DNA from: Methanococcus voltae
GTDB lineage: Archaea > AGJL01 > Methanococci > Methanococcales > Methanococcaceae
Length of the DNA: 64,000 nt
Reading direction: 5' to 3'
Assembly (NCBI RefSeq): GCF_017875395.1
Contig: NZ_JAGGMO010000001.1
Span: 434,001-498,000, forward strand
Numbering within the stretch: position 1 is the first letter of the stretch; the number at the start of each line of letters is the position of its first letter. A program made the position numbers and the translations under genes. Of the stretch, positions 1 to 9,239 are shown in pieces. Below the pieces are notes generated by a model, which was not told where the DNA came from, searched no databases, and saw nothing but the letters and a program-made list of their open reading frames with translations.

Positions 1-1
1 A

Positions 2-1657
2 AACCCGAAAATAATAAATAAACTGATACCAGAATACAAAAAATCATTACAAAAAGACTTTAAATTCAAATGGGCCACATTAAAAGCCATGTCCATAATA
101 GTTACTGCATATCCAGAACATTTGAAACCATTGATGCCCACGATAGTTGAAATGTTAAAAGATTCTGATTGGAGAACTCGTAAAAATTCTCTTGAATTTC
201 TTGGTGATGCAGGATTAGTATGTTATGAGCTTGTTAATGAATATATGGACCATATCATAGCAATGTTAGATGATGAGAACCCTAACGTTGTATGTTCATC
301 AGCTTACACAATTTCAAAAATATCATTGAACCCAAAATGTAATAATCCTAAAAAACTTATAAACTTACTAAATAACAAAATAAAATCTAAATTATTGTTG
401 ATTGAAATTTTAAAAAATATGAGTAATATAAATCCCGAATTACTCAAAGATAGTTCAAATAATCTTTTTGAATATTTGGACGACAAAAACCCTGAAATAG
501 TAATAAAAGCCCTTGAAATAATATATAATATTAAACCCAAAAATATTTCATATACAAATGCCGAAAAAGTAATTTTAAAAATGGATTCTAGTAATAAAGA
601 TATTAAAATTTCTGCACTTAATACAATAGCAGAATTATCTAAATTAGAACCTGAAAAATTTCAGGATATAATGCCCGAAATTATTGAATTTATAAAGTAC
701 GAAGAAAGGGACGTAAAAATCCCTGCTATTGATACTTTAAATAACATATGTCATCTAAGCCCAAGTGACGTAAATGAATTAGATTTAGAAGTTTACATAG
801 ATACATCAGATTATGAATTAAAATATTCTGCAATGACATTATTACAGACATTATCCAATTTAGAATCTAAAACGGCTAAAAAATACAAAAAAATTGTCGA
901 AAAAACCGTTGATGACGATAATGACAGCATTATTAAAAAATCAATTGCCATTATGGGAAACTTTGGAAAATTCGATAAATATTGTAAAGATAAATATATT
1001 CCTATTTTAAAATCTAAATTTTTAAATTCGGAATATAAAAAAGAATCTACCATATCATTAATTAAATTAGGATATGTGGATAAAAAAATTGTAGAATTAA
1101 TATTTAACTGTATTAAGAATATTAATTTAGAAATACAATTCTTAAAGTGTGTATTTGAACAATATCCTTATGAATTATTGGAAGATTTAAAAAAACACAC
1201 GATAAAAATAAGAGATAACGTATCTCTAAAATTAAAGAATGCCAAAAATAAATTAATAAATGCCAATGAAAATGGTGAAAAAGTTATTACGTCTCAGGAC
1301 ATCTACGATTCTGAAATGTTGGACAATTTTGAAGAATTGATATCAATAGCAGAATATAGGTTGAATGAATACGAAAATACAAACAATAGAAACATAAAAC
1401 TTGGTCAAACTTTGGAAATTTCAGATGAAGAATGTGTTGTGCTCGCACTTAAATCCGAATGTATGGAAGTAGAGCTTGAAGACGGCAGGCAGGTATATAT
1501 TGTCCCGAAAGATAAATCTATGCAAACAATATTATCAAATGAATTATTGGAATTTGTAGACAATAATCAAGATAATGAATTTGATTTGTATAAATTATCG
1601 CATGAAATAATGATACAATCATTGATTGAAACCACTTTAAAAGATAAGAGAGTATAG
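2..1657 (+). CDS. HEAT-repeat protein, 5' end cut by window edge
   Basis: The open frame has no stop back to base 2, and the 29 codons before the first ATG (base 89) read as the same kind of helical repeat, so the gene starts outside the window. About the first 400 residues are successive amphipathic helix pairs with HEAT-like spacing (for example LVNEYMDHIIAMLDDENPNV followed by a Cys-Ser-Ser-Ala helix). Such solenoids are protein-binding scaffolds. The last ~80 residues look like a small separate beta-rich domain (GQTLEISDEECVVLALKSE) followed by helices. No catalytic motif or signal peptide is visible. It converges on the leftward CofE-like gene. The partner and role are unknown. Confidence 0.8.
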   Translation, partial: NPKIINKLIPEYKKSLQKDFKFKWATLKAMSIIVTAYPEHLKPLMPTIVEMLKDSDWRTRKNSLEFLGDAGLVCYELVNEYMDHIIAMLDDENPNVVCSSAYTISKISLNPKCNNPKKLINLLNNKIKSKLLLIEILKNMSNINPELLKDSSNNLFEYLDDKNPEIVIKALEIIYNIKPKNISYTNAEKVILKMDSSNKDIKISALNTIAELSKLEPEKFQDIMPEIIEFIKYEERDVKIPAIDTLNNICHLSPSDVNELDLEVYIDTSDYELKYSAMTLLQTLSNLESKTAKKYKKIVEKTVDDDNDSIIKKSIAIMGNFGKFDKYCKDKYIPILKSKFLNSEYKKESTISLIKLGYVDKKIVELIFNCIKNINLEIQFLKCVFEQYPYELLEDLKKHTIKIRDNVSLKLKNAKNKLINANENGEKVITSQDIYDSEMLDNFEELISIAEYRLNEYENTNNRNIKLGQTLEISDEECVVLALKSECMEVELEDGRQVYIVPKDKSMQTILSNELLEFVDNNQDNEFDLYKLSHEIMIQSLIETTLKDKRV

Positions 1658-1805
1658 TATAAAATTATACTTTTAAATATTGAAAATAATCTTTAAATAT
1701 AACCTCTATTAATTGAATGCACCTTGTAAATATATTAAAAGAATATTAAATATCATAAAATTTTGTTTTATATCATTTTATTTTAAATAATTCAATTAAT
1801 TCGTT

Positions 1806-2756
1806 TTAATCGTCTATTTTAACAAGTACTATAGGACTATGCTCCATATCACTTAAAATTTTCTCAGTTATAATATAGGTGTTATATTTTTTCATCAAAT
1901 CGTGTATTGACTTAGTATAAGGTACTTGAGAGGTATCTGCAAGATTTGCAATATATAACAATAATTCCATGGAATATTTTTTATAACAATTATTTCCAGT
2001 TATTGTCAATGGTGTAGCGCCATATAGACCGCCCAAATTTAATAAATTCCCTATTTTACCTAAAATATAACCAAAAACTCCAATTCCTGATATTATACCT
2101 TCAGTAGCATAGGGTAATGCTGTTACATACCACTTATAAAACTTATAGGTTGCATCAGTATCAATTAACATAATCGTTAAATCTACGTCGAATTCCTTTT
2201 TTATTGCATTGTATAACTTATCCATGGTTTCTTTGGGCTTGGAAGGCAATAAAGAAGCATAAGTACCGGGTACGTTTGTTAAATCGATTCCTCCTTCAGA
2301 AGCAGGTTTTAAGGCATATATGAGTCCCACGTTATCAATTACAACTTGCTTATGTTTTAGAGTTTCTCTTTCGGGCATTTTTCTAAGATTTAATACTCGG
2401 TCAGGTCTTGTTTTTAACAATGGACCTAATATGTAACCCCAAATATATTTACTCCAATAATAACAAAAATAAGCACCTAATTTTGGCTTAGACTTATTCT
2501 CATCTACAAAATTACCCTGACTTGTGGATACAAATTTTTCACTGACTACCAGGATATCCCCGTCTTTTAGTAATAACGTACCTGCATTTACTTCTCTTCG
2601 TAGAGAATGAAGTGTTTCAAATATGAAATCATCGCCATTGTACAAATAATTAGTTTGTATTGGTTTAGCAGTTATTCTATTTTTTAAATCGTCAGAAATT
2701 TCAGAATTTATCTTATAATTTACTTTTACCATATTATCATCGATATTAACTAACAA
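1806..2756 (-). CDS. CofE-like protein (coenzyme F420-0:L-glutamate ligase family paralog)
   Basis: 316 residues. The N-terminal half contains LLLKDGDILVVSEKFVSTSQG, the GDI(L/V)V(V/I)xxK(F/I)VSxxxG signature of the F420-0 gamma-glutamyl ligase family, but the C-terminal half (GGLYGATPLTITGNNCYKKY) departs from classic CofE and the protein is longer than the usual ~250 residues. A hydrophobic stretch around residue 220-240 (ATEGIISGIGVFGYILGKIG) may be buried or membrane-associated. The start could also be the Met at codon 9 (MVKVNYK). It is probably a paralog with a different acceptor rather than the F420 ligase itself. It stands alone, converging with the HEAT gene. Confidence 0.6.
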   Translation of the reverse strand: MLVNIDDNMVKVNYKINSEISDDLKNRITAKPIQTNYLYNGDDFIFETLHSLRREVNAGTLLLKDGDILVVSEKFVSTSQGNFVDENKSKPKLGAYFCYYWSKYIWGYILGPLLKTRPDRVLNLRKMPERETLKHKQVVIDNVGLIYALKPASEGGIDLTNVPGTYASLLPSKPKETMDKLYNAIKKEFDVDLTIMLIDTDATYKFYKWYVTALPYATEGIISGIGVFGYILGKIGNLLNLGGLYGATPLTITGNNCYKKYSMELLLYIANLADTSQVPYTKSIHDLMKKYNTYIITEKILSDMEHSPIVLVKIDD

Positions 2757-3016
2757 AATTCTCTAAATTAGGATTATTTTTTGATTATTTTTTAATTTTA
2801 TACGATATTTTAGTACGTAATAATACTTTATAATAATACATTACAATAATACTTTAATAGTTTTCCAAATTTCTCTAAATATTTGTATAAATAATATTTA
2901 AAAGTGCTTAATAACATAACTATAATATAATACAAATGTATAATTAATAACATGAAAATTTAATGAATCAAATAAATAAAAGTTTATAAATTTACTAAAA
3001 GATTAAGGGTGTAATT

Positions 3017-4291
3017 TTGTATTTAACTACTGAAGAAGAAAAAATATATAATGGGGAGTACGGAGAAACTCTCGAAATGTGTATGAATTTAATTGTATCT
3101 CTTGGGGACATTTATGGAGCTGAAAAATTGATTGACGTTACGTCAGCCCAGGTTTCCGGAGTTTCCTATAAAACTATCGGCGAAAAAGGACTAGAATTTT
3201 TAAGAGATATGTCAGATAGTGGCTTAAAAGTTTCAGTACCTACAACCTTAAACCCTGCAGGTATGGATTTAATAGATTATAAAAATATTGGATTTCCAGA
3301 AGATTTCGCAAAAAAACAGCTTGAAATCATAGATTATTTTGAAAAAATGGGAATTGAGTTAGGTTGTACGTGTACTCCTTACTTATCGGGCAATGTTCCA
3401 AGATTTAGAGACCATATATCCTGGGCTGAATCCTCTGCAGTATGCTACTCAAATTCCGTTCTCGGCGCCTATACTAACCGAGAAGGGGGGCCCTCTGCCT
3501 TAGCTAGTGCAATATTGGGTAAAACTTCATACTACGGTTATCACCTAGATGAAAATAGGATACCTAATTTTAAAGTTAATTTAGATTTGGACTTTGAAAA
3601 AATTGGTCTAAAATGCGATAATAAAATTAATAACATGGCGTCTTATGGATTAATAGGTAGATATGTAGGAAGAATTGTAAAAAACGGTATACCATACTTT
3701 AATTTTAGCAATGGACAAAAAAACGATGGATTGAATATCAAAAGTGAGTGTTTAAAAGGACTTGGAGCTGCATTGGCTGCGAGTGGTGGTGTTGCATTGT
3801 ACCATTTTAATGGAATAACTCCCGAAGCCATCTGTACTTATGATAATGAATTTAATAAGGGTAATTTAAAATTTGACGATGAAATTACAATTACAAATGA
3901 AATGATTGAAGAAGAACTTTCAAAATTCAATAACGACCAAAAAATAGACTTAATATGTATTGGTTGCCCACACAGTGGAATAAGTGAAATAAAGACAATT
4001 GTTGATATCCTTCTGGAAGAGAAAAAACCGCTTAAAACAGATTTATGGGTTTGTACCTCAATATATACAAAAGCAATAGCCGATAGAATGGGGTATACAA
4101 AAATTATAGAAGATGCAGGCGGTAAAATAGTCGTAGATACATGTATGGTTGTTGCGCCTATTGAAAAAATGGGTTATAAATACGTAGCTACAAATTCCGG
4201 AAAAGCAGCCACCTATTTGCCTAACTTCTGTAGCAGTGAAGTAATATACGGTTCTATCGAAGAATTAATTAGAAAAGGATTAAATCAATAA
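3017..4291 (+). CDS. Aconitase X large subunit; probable phosphomevalonate dehydratase large subunit
   Basis: 424 residues of the aconitase-X catalytic family (DUF521): N-terminal YLTTEEEKIYNGEYGE, then LIDVTSAQVSGVSYKTIGEKG, PTTLNPAGMD and the cysteine-bearing GCTCTPYLSGN, GCPHSG and DTCMVV segments expected to hold an Fe-S cluster. In archaea the large and small AcnX subunits dehydrate mevalonate 5-phosphate to trans-anhydromevalonate phosphate for isoprenoid lipids. The small subunit gene is not adjacent. Translation starts at TTG, the first codon after AGGGTG with normal spacing; no ATG lies near. The 260-base gap upstream is AT-rich with no gene seen. Confidence 0.85.
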   Translation: MYLTTEEEKIYNGEYGETLEMCMNLIVSLGDIYGAEKLIDVTSAQVSGVSYKTIGEKGLEFLRDMSDSGLKVSVPTTLNPAGMDLIDYKNIGFPEDFAKKQLEIIDYFEKMGIELGCTCTPYLSGNVPRFRDHISWAESSAVCYSNSVLGAYTNREGGPSALASAILGKTSYYGYHLDENRIPNFKVNLDLDFEKIGLKCDNKINNMASYGLIGRYVGRIVKNGIPYFNFSNGQKNDGLNIKSECLKGLGAALAASGGVALYHFNGITPEAICTYDNEFNKGNLKFDDEITITNEMIEEELSKFNNDQKIDLICIGCPHSGISEIKTIVDILLEEKKPLKTDLWVCTSIYTKAIADRMGYTKIIEDAGGKIVVDTCMVVAPIEKMGYKYVATNSGKAATYLPNFCSSEVIYGSIEELIRKGLNQ

Positions 4292-4509
4292 TTTAAATCA
4301 ATTAATCACTTAGTTGCTAAAAAGTTGCTAAAAATATCAAAATTATATCTATAATCTTTTTATATAATATTTTTATACATATGAATAATATAAATATGTT
4401 GAATTTAATACAAGATTAGTTTAATTAAATTAGGTTATTTTTATTAGATAATTTTAAATTAAACTCATATGCGAATAAAAATATAATATGTAGTGTAACA
4501 GGTGTTTTT

Positions 4510-5277
4510 ATGAATAAATTAACAATAGTTGGTGCAGGTTCCGGAGATAAGGAATTAATAACTGTTAAAGGGGCTAAAGCAATTGAAAACGCAGATATTA
4601 TAATATATGCTGGCTCGTTGGTTAATCCAGAAGTTTTAACATATAATACAAGTGGGGCGCAAATATATAATAGTGCTTCAATGAATTTAGAAGAAGTTAT
4701 AGAAGTAATTGTAAAAGGAATTAAAGAAAATAAAAAGGTAGTTAGGGTACATACTGGGGACCCTTCATTATACGGCGCCATAAAAGAGCAAATTGATGAA
4801 TTAGAAAAACAGAATATTGGTGTAGAAATAATACCTGGTGTAACCTCATTATTTGCTGCAGCAGCTACCTTGAAATCTGAATTAACATTGCCGGATGTTT
4901 CACAGACTGTTATCATAACACGTCCAGTCGGTAGAACCCCAAAACCAAGCGAAGAAAGCTTAAAATCATTAGCTAAACATCAAGCGACTATGGCCATATA
5001 TTTAGGTACTGGCATGATTGAAAAAGTATGTAAAGAATTAATAGAAGGCGGTTATCCAAAAGATACTGCAGTAGGCGTTGTATACCATGCTTCATGGGCT
5101 GATGAGAAAAAAATCATAGGAAATCTTGAAAATATAGCTCAAAAAGTTAAAGATGAAGGAATTACAAAAACAGCGTTAATAATTGTAGGGGATGTTTTAA
5201 GCCCTAAAAATTATGCATATTCAAAATTATACGATAAAAAATTTGAACATGAATATAGAAAAGCTAAACTTGATTAA
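4510..5277 (+). CDS. cbiF: Cobalt-precorrin-4 C11-methyltransferase
   Basis: 255 residues; a tetrapyrrole methyltransferase of the CbiF/CobM type that uses SAM to methylate C-11 of cobalt-precorrin-4 in anaerobic cobamide synthesis. Visible family landmarks are the N-terminal VGAGSGDKELITVKG loop, DIIIYAGSLV, the GDPSLYGA loop near residue 82, IPGVTSLFAAAA, and VVYHASWADEKKI near the C-terminus. Length matches the family. The RBS is AGGTG eight bases before the ATG, and a TTTATATA box lies at 4359-4366. It is single in this window; other cbi genes are elsewhere. The product feeds corrinoid cofactors such as that of the methanogenic Mtr methyltransferase. Confidence 0.92.
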   Translation: MNKLTIVGAGSGDKELITVKGAKAIENADIIIYAGSLVNPEVLTYNTSGAQIYNSASMNLEEVIEVIVKGIKENKKVVRVHTGDPSLYGAIKEQIDELEKQNIGVEIIPGVTSLFAAAATLKSELTLPDVSQTVIITRPVGRTPKPSEESLKSLAKHQATMAIYLGTGMIEKVCKELIEGGYPKDTAVGVVYHASWADEKKIIGNLENIAQKVKDEGITKTALIIVGDVLSPKNYAYSKLYDKKFEHEYRKAKLD

Positions 5278-5338
5278 TTTGACAGATTAGCTAATTATAT
5301 CTAACTTATTTTATTTATTATTTTATTTTTATTTCTTA

Positions 5339-5554
5339 TTATTTATTTTTTAACTGTTCAGTTAATTTTTCATACAATATTTTTAAATCTGTTTTTGTAG
5401 ATAAATCCGTATCTTCATTCATTAATTTTGATACTTTATTAATTAAATCATCTAAGTCATTTGAATTATTTATTAATTCAGAAATATAGCCCATATTTTG
5501 AATATAAGGCATTACATAAAGTTTTATATCTTCTTTTTGCTCTTCGGTTATCAT
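5339..5554 (-). CDS. Small conserved-type hypothetical protein
   Basis: 71 residues, acidic and probably all-helical (MITEEQKEDIKLYVMPYIQN). It is accepted as real because a near-perfect GGTGATAAT leader precedes the ATG, as in neighbouring genes, and no overlapping alternative exists. There are no cysteines, signal peptide or known motif. It sits between cbiF and pyrB on the opposite strand. The function is unknown. Confidence 0.6.
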   Translation of the reverse strand: MITEEQKEDIKLYVMPYIQNMGYISELINNSNDLDDLINKVSKLMNEDTDLSTKTDLKILYEKLTEQLKNK

Positions 5555-5699
5555 ATTATCACCAATATACTAAATATTAAATACCGAGTATTAAATCATC
5601 TTATATACTCATAAATATATCCATAGCTATATATAAAAATTATATTATATATTTTAAAAATAAAAAATGCTGATGATAATTTGGTAATTTGGTGATTTT

Positions 5700-6608
5700 A
5701 TGGACCATTTAATTTCTACAAGAGATATAAACAAGAATGAAATAAGTAATATTTTGAAAATTGCCGAAGAAATGGAGAAATTACTTGAAGAAAAAAAGCC
5801 TTGCGAATTTATGAAAGGAAAACTTTTAGCAACGTTATTTTACGAACCATCTACTAGAACAAGGTTATCTTTTGAAACTGCTATGAAAAGGCTTGGGGGA
5901 AATGTAATAGGTTTTACAGATGCTAAAAGTACCTCCGTTACAAAAGGAGAAACTTTAAGAGACACAATATCTGTAATCGGAGGATATGCCGATTTAATAG
6001 TTATAAGACATCCATACGAAGGAGCTTCGAGACTTGCAAGCGAATGCTCAAAAATCCCTGTTATAAATGCAGGAGATGGCTCTAATCAACACCCTACACA
6101 GACTCTTTTAGATTTATACACGATAAAACGTGAAATTGGAAAAATAGATAATTTGAATATTGCTTTTATCGGCGACTTAAAATATGGCAGAACTGTTCAT
6201 TCACTATGTCAGGCTTTATCATTATTTGAAAACGTAAATATTAGATTAATCTCGCCAAAAGAATTAAAAATGCCTCGAGAAATAATAGAAGATATCAAAT
6301 CAAGTGTAAAATTAGAAGAAATGGAAGAAATGGATTTAGAAGATATTGATTGTATTTATATGACAAGAATTCAAAAAGAAAGATTCCCAGACCCTAACGA
6401 ATACCACAAAGTTAAAGGAATTTATAAATTAAATAAATCACAAGTTGAAAATAAAAAAGTTATCGTAATGCACCCTTTACCTCGTGTTGATGAAATAGGG
6501 CAGGAATTAGATTCATTAGAACAGTCAGTATACTTTAAACAGTCATTTTATGGAATACCCGTTAGAATGGCAATATTAAAATTGTTATATGAATCCAATA
6601 ATCAATAA
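5700..6608 (+). CDS. pyrB: Aspartate carbamoyltransferase, catalytic chain
   Basis: 302 residues; condenses carbamoyl phosphate and aspartate in the first committed pyrimidine step. The carbamoyl-phosphate loop STRTRLSFETAM is near residue 54, GDGSNQHPTQTLLDLYTI near 130 and the aspartate-domain HPLPRVDEI near 262, all intact. Length is normal. The RBS is TTGGTGATTTT before ATG. The regulatory chain gene pyrI is not adjacent. Confidence 0.95.
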   Translation: MDHLISTRDINKNEISNILKIAEEMEKLLEEKKPCEFMKGKLLATLFYEPSTRTRLSFETAMKRLGGNVIGFTDAKSTSVTKGETLRDTISVIGGYADLIVIRHPYEGASRLASECSKIPVINAGDGSNQHPTQTLLDLYTIKREIGKIDNLNIAFIGDLKYGRTVHSLCQALSLFENVNIRLISPKELKMPREIIEDIKSSVKLEEMEEMDLEDIDCIYMTRIQKERFPDPNEYHKVKGIYKLNKSQVENKKVIVMHPLPRVDEIGQELDSLEQSVYFKQSFYGIPVRMAILKLLYESNNQ

Positions 6609-6735
6609 ATTAATCAATAAAATATATTATCATAGATAATTTTTTATATCATAATGTATTAACAATGTATAGATACTCGCATGCTCTCTCATTATTATCG
6701 GAAGTATTGTAATTATTTAAAAATGTTAAGAGTTA

Positions 6736-6768
6736 ATTTATTACGAAGGGATGATTAACGTAATAAAT
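6736..6768 (+). promoter_or_regulatory. Inverted repeat in the rps8e leader
   Basis: ATTTATTACG (6736-6745) and CGTAATAAAT (6759-6768) are perfect 10-base reverse complements around a 13-base loop that itself contains GGGATGATT, resembling an SD-start region. It lies about 90 bases before the rps8e start. In RNA it would form a hairpin; an autogenous or operator role is inference. Confidence 0.5.
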
Positions 6769-6856
6769 AACAAAAAACGATTAAAATAATTAAAACTTAA
6801 AAAATTAAAAATAAACTAAAAATAAATTTAAAAATAATAAATAATAAGGTGTAATT

Positions 6857-7243
6857 ATGGCAGTATGGCAAGGAAGAAGCGGTAGAAAATCTACTGGTGC
6901 AAAATTAAGAAGAATCGTTAAAAAACACAAAAGAGAAATGGGTAACTCACCTGTAGAAACCCACTTAACTGATTCAGTTAAAATTAAAATATTAAGAGGT
7001 AGAGGCGGAAGCAAAAAAGTTAAATTAGAAAGAACAAACTACGCTAACGTTTTCGACCAAGAAGCAAAAGTATGTAAAAAAGTTACAATTACAAACGTAA
7101 TTGATAACGTAGCAAACAAACACTACATCAGAAGAAACGTTGTTACAAAAGGAGCTATCGTTGAAACTGAAATGGGTAAAGCTAAAGTTACCTCAAGACC
7201 TGGTCAAGACGGTATCGTAAACGCTATTTTAATCAAAGAATAA
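6857..7243 (+). CDS. rps8e: Small ribosomal subunit protein eS8 (S8e)
   Basis: 128 residues, strongly basic. It opens with MAVWQGRSGRKSTGAKLRR and contains KKHKREMGNSPVETHL and a C-terminal RPGQDGIVNAILI, diagnostic of archaeal/eukaryotic S8e in the 30S subunit. Codon use is more biased than in neighbours (frequent AAC, GGT and GTT), as expected for high expression. The RBS AAGGTG lies seven bases before the ATG. It is monocistronic, followed by a T-rich terminator and a converging gene. A perfect inverted repeat lies in the leader. Confidence 0.95.
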   Translation: MAVWQGRSGRKSTGAKLRRIVKKHKREMGNSPVETHLTDSVKIKILRGRGGSKKVKLERTNYANVFDQEAKVCKKVTITNVIDNVANKHYIRRNVVTKGAIVETEMGKAKVTSRPGQDGIVNAILIKE

Positions 7244-7261
7244 TTCAATTATTCAAAAAAA

Positions 7262-7280
7262 TTTTCTTTTTTCTAGTTTT
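7262..7280 (+). terminator. T-rich transcription terminator after rps8e
   Basis: The stretch starts about 20 bases past the stop codon and holds runs of T5, T6 and T4 broken by single bases, typical of archaeal U-rich intrinsic termination, on the strand of rps8e. Confidence 0.5.
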
Positions 7281-7449
7281 AAACTTATTTTCTTTATAAT
7301 GTTATCCAATTATCGTTTATTCGGCTATTTATTTAGGGTACTATCAATTTATATTTTACAAAAAAAAACTAAAAAAAATAGTAAAAAACTAAAAAATAGA
7401 ATGAATATTAAAAAAAATATTAAAAAATATTAATAAATAAAAAATATAA

Positions 7450-8658
7450 TTAATCTTTTAATTTACTCCTTTTAATCATGTAAAATTTATTACCTTTACA
7501 ATCGCAGGTTAAATCTTCAATTCTTTTAATTTTGCCTCCGATTTCATAAATTTTTCCACATTTTTGACATTTATAATACCTTAATACAGGTTTTACCTGT
7601 CCAGTATATATTTTATCACTTTTTTCTTCCAATTTTACAAGGTTTTTACCAACGAGTCTTGCTAAAAATGTTGTGTTTCCAATGATTTCAGTACCTTCGT
7701 AAAAATTAAAACCAGGTAACATTTCAGCTATTAAAAAGTTCATGGCAAGTATGTTTTTTTGTAGTTGTATATGTTCATCGATAGGTTTGTGAGAAACTGC
7801 CAAATATAGAACACCATCTGAACCTAAAGCTTCAACACCCCTATTCATAAATAATTTTACACCTTCTAAGGTATATGGAGGGTCTGTAAATACTACATCG
7901 AACTTATCAATTAAATGTTTAGGTAAACCATTTCTGAAGTCGTGTTTTATGGTTTTTATGTTAAGTTTATTCTGTTTTGAGAAATATTTTATCATATCCA
8001 ACAATCTTTCGTCAATATCTGCAACTACAATTTCCTTACACAAGCCACTCATAGCTACAGGTATGGACGTTAAATCATCATCGCCTACAAATAAAACTCT
8101 TTTACCCTCTAAATCGCCCCTATCTGCCATTATAGTAGCCCTATAAGTAGCAGTTTCAGGTGTAGCAAATGATTGGTCAATTAATGTGTTTACAGCAGGT
8201 CTTTCCTTAGCTATGTCTTTATGTCTTTTGTATATCTTTTCAAATTTATCATCAAAGACTACAGTTTTGCCAGCACACATCGGACATTTTAAATCATGTT
8301 TTAAAGATAAACCTAGGTTTTTCTCAACAAAATTTAAACCTTCTTTTGAATAATGAGCTCCTTTATCGTCTCTTTTTAATATCTTATCCCCTTCTAACAT
8401 TGTTCTAACTTTTGAAACTATTGGAAGTGGTAATTTAGTGTATTGACCTATTTTCTTTGTAGATATTGGTTGATTACGGTATATACATCTTAATATATCG
8501 TAAATTGCCAATTCTCCTTCAGCTATTTTTGTTTTTTGAACTATTCTTCTTATTAATATTTTAAATTCTTTATTAGATGCTGAATCATCAACATTTTCTT
8601 TCATATTTTTTTTAGCTTTTTGGTTATTTCTTTTACCCATTTTTCCTATTACGTTCAA
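7450..8658 (-). CDS. bpsA: N4-bis(aminopropyl)spermidine synthase family protein (branched polyamine synthase)
   Basis: 402 residues of the DUF43/BpsA family. A lysine-rich leader is followed by a winged-helix region (residues ~40-110), a CPMC zinc-type pair (near 125), a Rossmann methyltransferase-like fold with VLFVGDDDLTS and the catalytic-type FTDPPYT (near 255), and a C-terminal CQKC...CDC zinc ribbon. BpsA transfers two aminopropyl groups to the N4 of spermidine in hyperthermophiles such as Thermococcus. The start is TTG behind CGGAGTGA; the internal Met at codon 7 is a weaker alternative. Branched polyamines are usually linked to growth at high temperature, so a gene in a probably mesophilic genome may do another aminopropyl transfer. 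Confidence 0.8.
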   Translation of the reverse strand: MNVIGKMGKRNNQKAKKNMKENVDDSASNKEFKILIRRIVQKTKIAEGELAIYDILRCIYRNQPISTKKIGQYTKLPLPIVSKVRTMLEGDKILKRDDKGAHYSKEGLNFVEKNLGLSLKHDLKCPMCAGKTVVFDDKFEKIYKRHKDIAKERPAVNTLIDQSFATPETATYRATIMADRGDLEGKRVLFVGDDDLTSIPVAMSGLCKEIVVADIDERLLDMIKYFSKQNKLNIKTIKHDFRNGLPKHLIDKFDVVFTDPPYTLEGVKLFMNRGVEALGSDGVLYLAVSHKPIDEHIQLQKNILAMNFLIAEMLPGFNFYEGTEIIGNTTFLARLVGKNLVKLEEKSDKIYTGQVKPVLRYYKCQKCGKIYEIGGKIKRIEDLTCDCKGNKFYMIKRSKLKD

Positions 8659-8891
8659 AATTTCACTCCGATAATGTGTAAATTATAAAAATTTATAAAT
8701 AAACAAAATAATTTATAATAAATATCAATTATAAAAATACAAACTGTAGATTTGATAGATTAATATGATTTAAAATAAATTATAATCAATACTATGTTTT
8801 AAAGGATTAAGTATTTAAAATTATATTTCATATAAAAAAAGTTAAACAATACATTTAAATTTATGAATTAATTTGCCTAAAATAAAAAACA

Positions 8892-8965
8892 TGCCAAGGG
8901 GGTGATTCGAACACCCGACAACTGGATCTTCAGTCCAGCGTTCTCCCAGGCTGAACTACCTTGGC
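8892..8965 (-). tRNA. tRNA-Phe (GAA)
   Basis: Read leftward: acceptor GCCAAGG pairs with CCTTGGC, and the anticodon arm CTGGA-CTGAAGA-TCCAG gives anticodon GAA. The T-arm contains GTTCGAATC and the discriminator is A. No CCA is encoded. It has its own leftward TATA box at 9011-9018. Confidence 0.96.
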
Positions 8966-9010
8966 AATATTCTATTTCATTAAGTCACGTAATAAGGATA
9001 GGGTTTATAG

Positions 9011-9018
9011 TATATAAA
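9011..9018 (-). promoter_or_regulatory. TATA box of tRNA-Phe
   Basis: TTTATATA read on the minus strand, about 45 bases before the tRNA-Phe 5' end. It is one half of a divergent tRNA promoter pair. Confidence 0.6.
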
Positions 9019-9045
9019 TGTTTCGTTGATAGAGTGATAGAAACC

Positions 9046-9053
9046 TTTATATA
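9046..9053 (+). promoter_or_regulatory. TATA box of the rightward tRNA cluster
   Basis: TTTATATA lies 25 bases before TGC at 9075-9077, matching the Methanococcus start-site pattern (TGC box). This implies a short leader before tRNA-Asn at 9108. Confidence 0.65.
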
Positions 9054-9107
9054 GTATAACGTGTATTGTTATTGTGCTGACAAGATGTAAGCAAAGAATA
9101 ATACAGA

Positions 9108-9181
9108 GCCTCCTTAGCTCAGTAGGTAGTAGCGACGGACTGTTAATCCGTAGGTCGCAGGTTCGAGCCCTGCAGGAGGCG
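9108..9181 (+). tRNA. tRNA-Asn (GTT)
   Basis: Acceptor GCCTCCT pairs with AGGAGGC. The anticodon arm ACGGA-CTGTTAA-TCCGT gives GTT. The T-loop is GTTCGAGCC and the discriminator is G. Bases 9182-9184 are CCA, so the 3' end appears genome-encoded. It is first of the five-gene rightward cluster. Confidence 0.96.
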
Positions 9182-9239
9182 CCATTTTTCTAAAAATTAT
9201 TAACTCATTTTAATTGCATAGTAACGGACATTACATTAT

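Noticed and set aside
6751-6789. 12-codon leader peptide gene before rps8e
   Set aside because: Too short, with a poor RBS and no conservation evidence; mentioned only as part of the hairpin finding.
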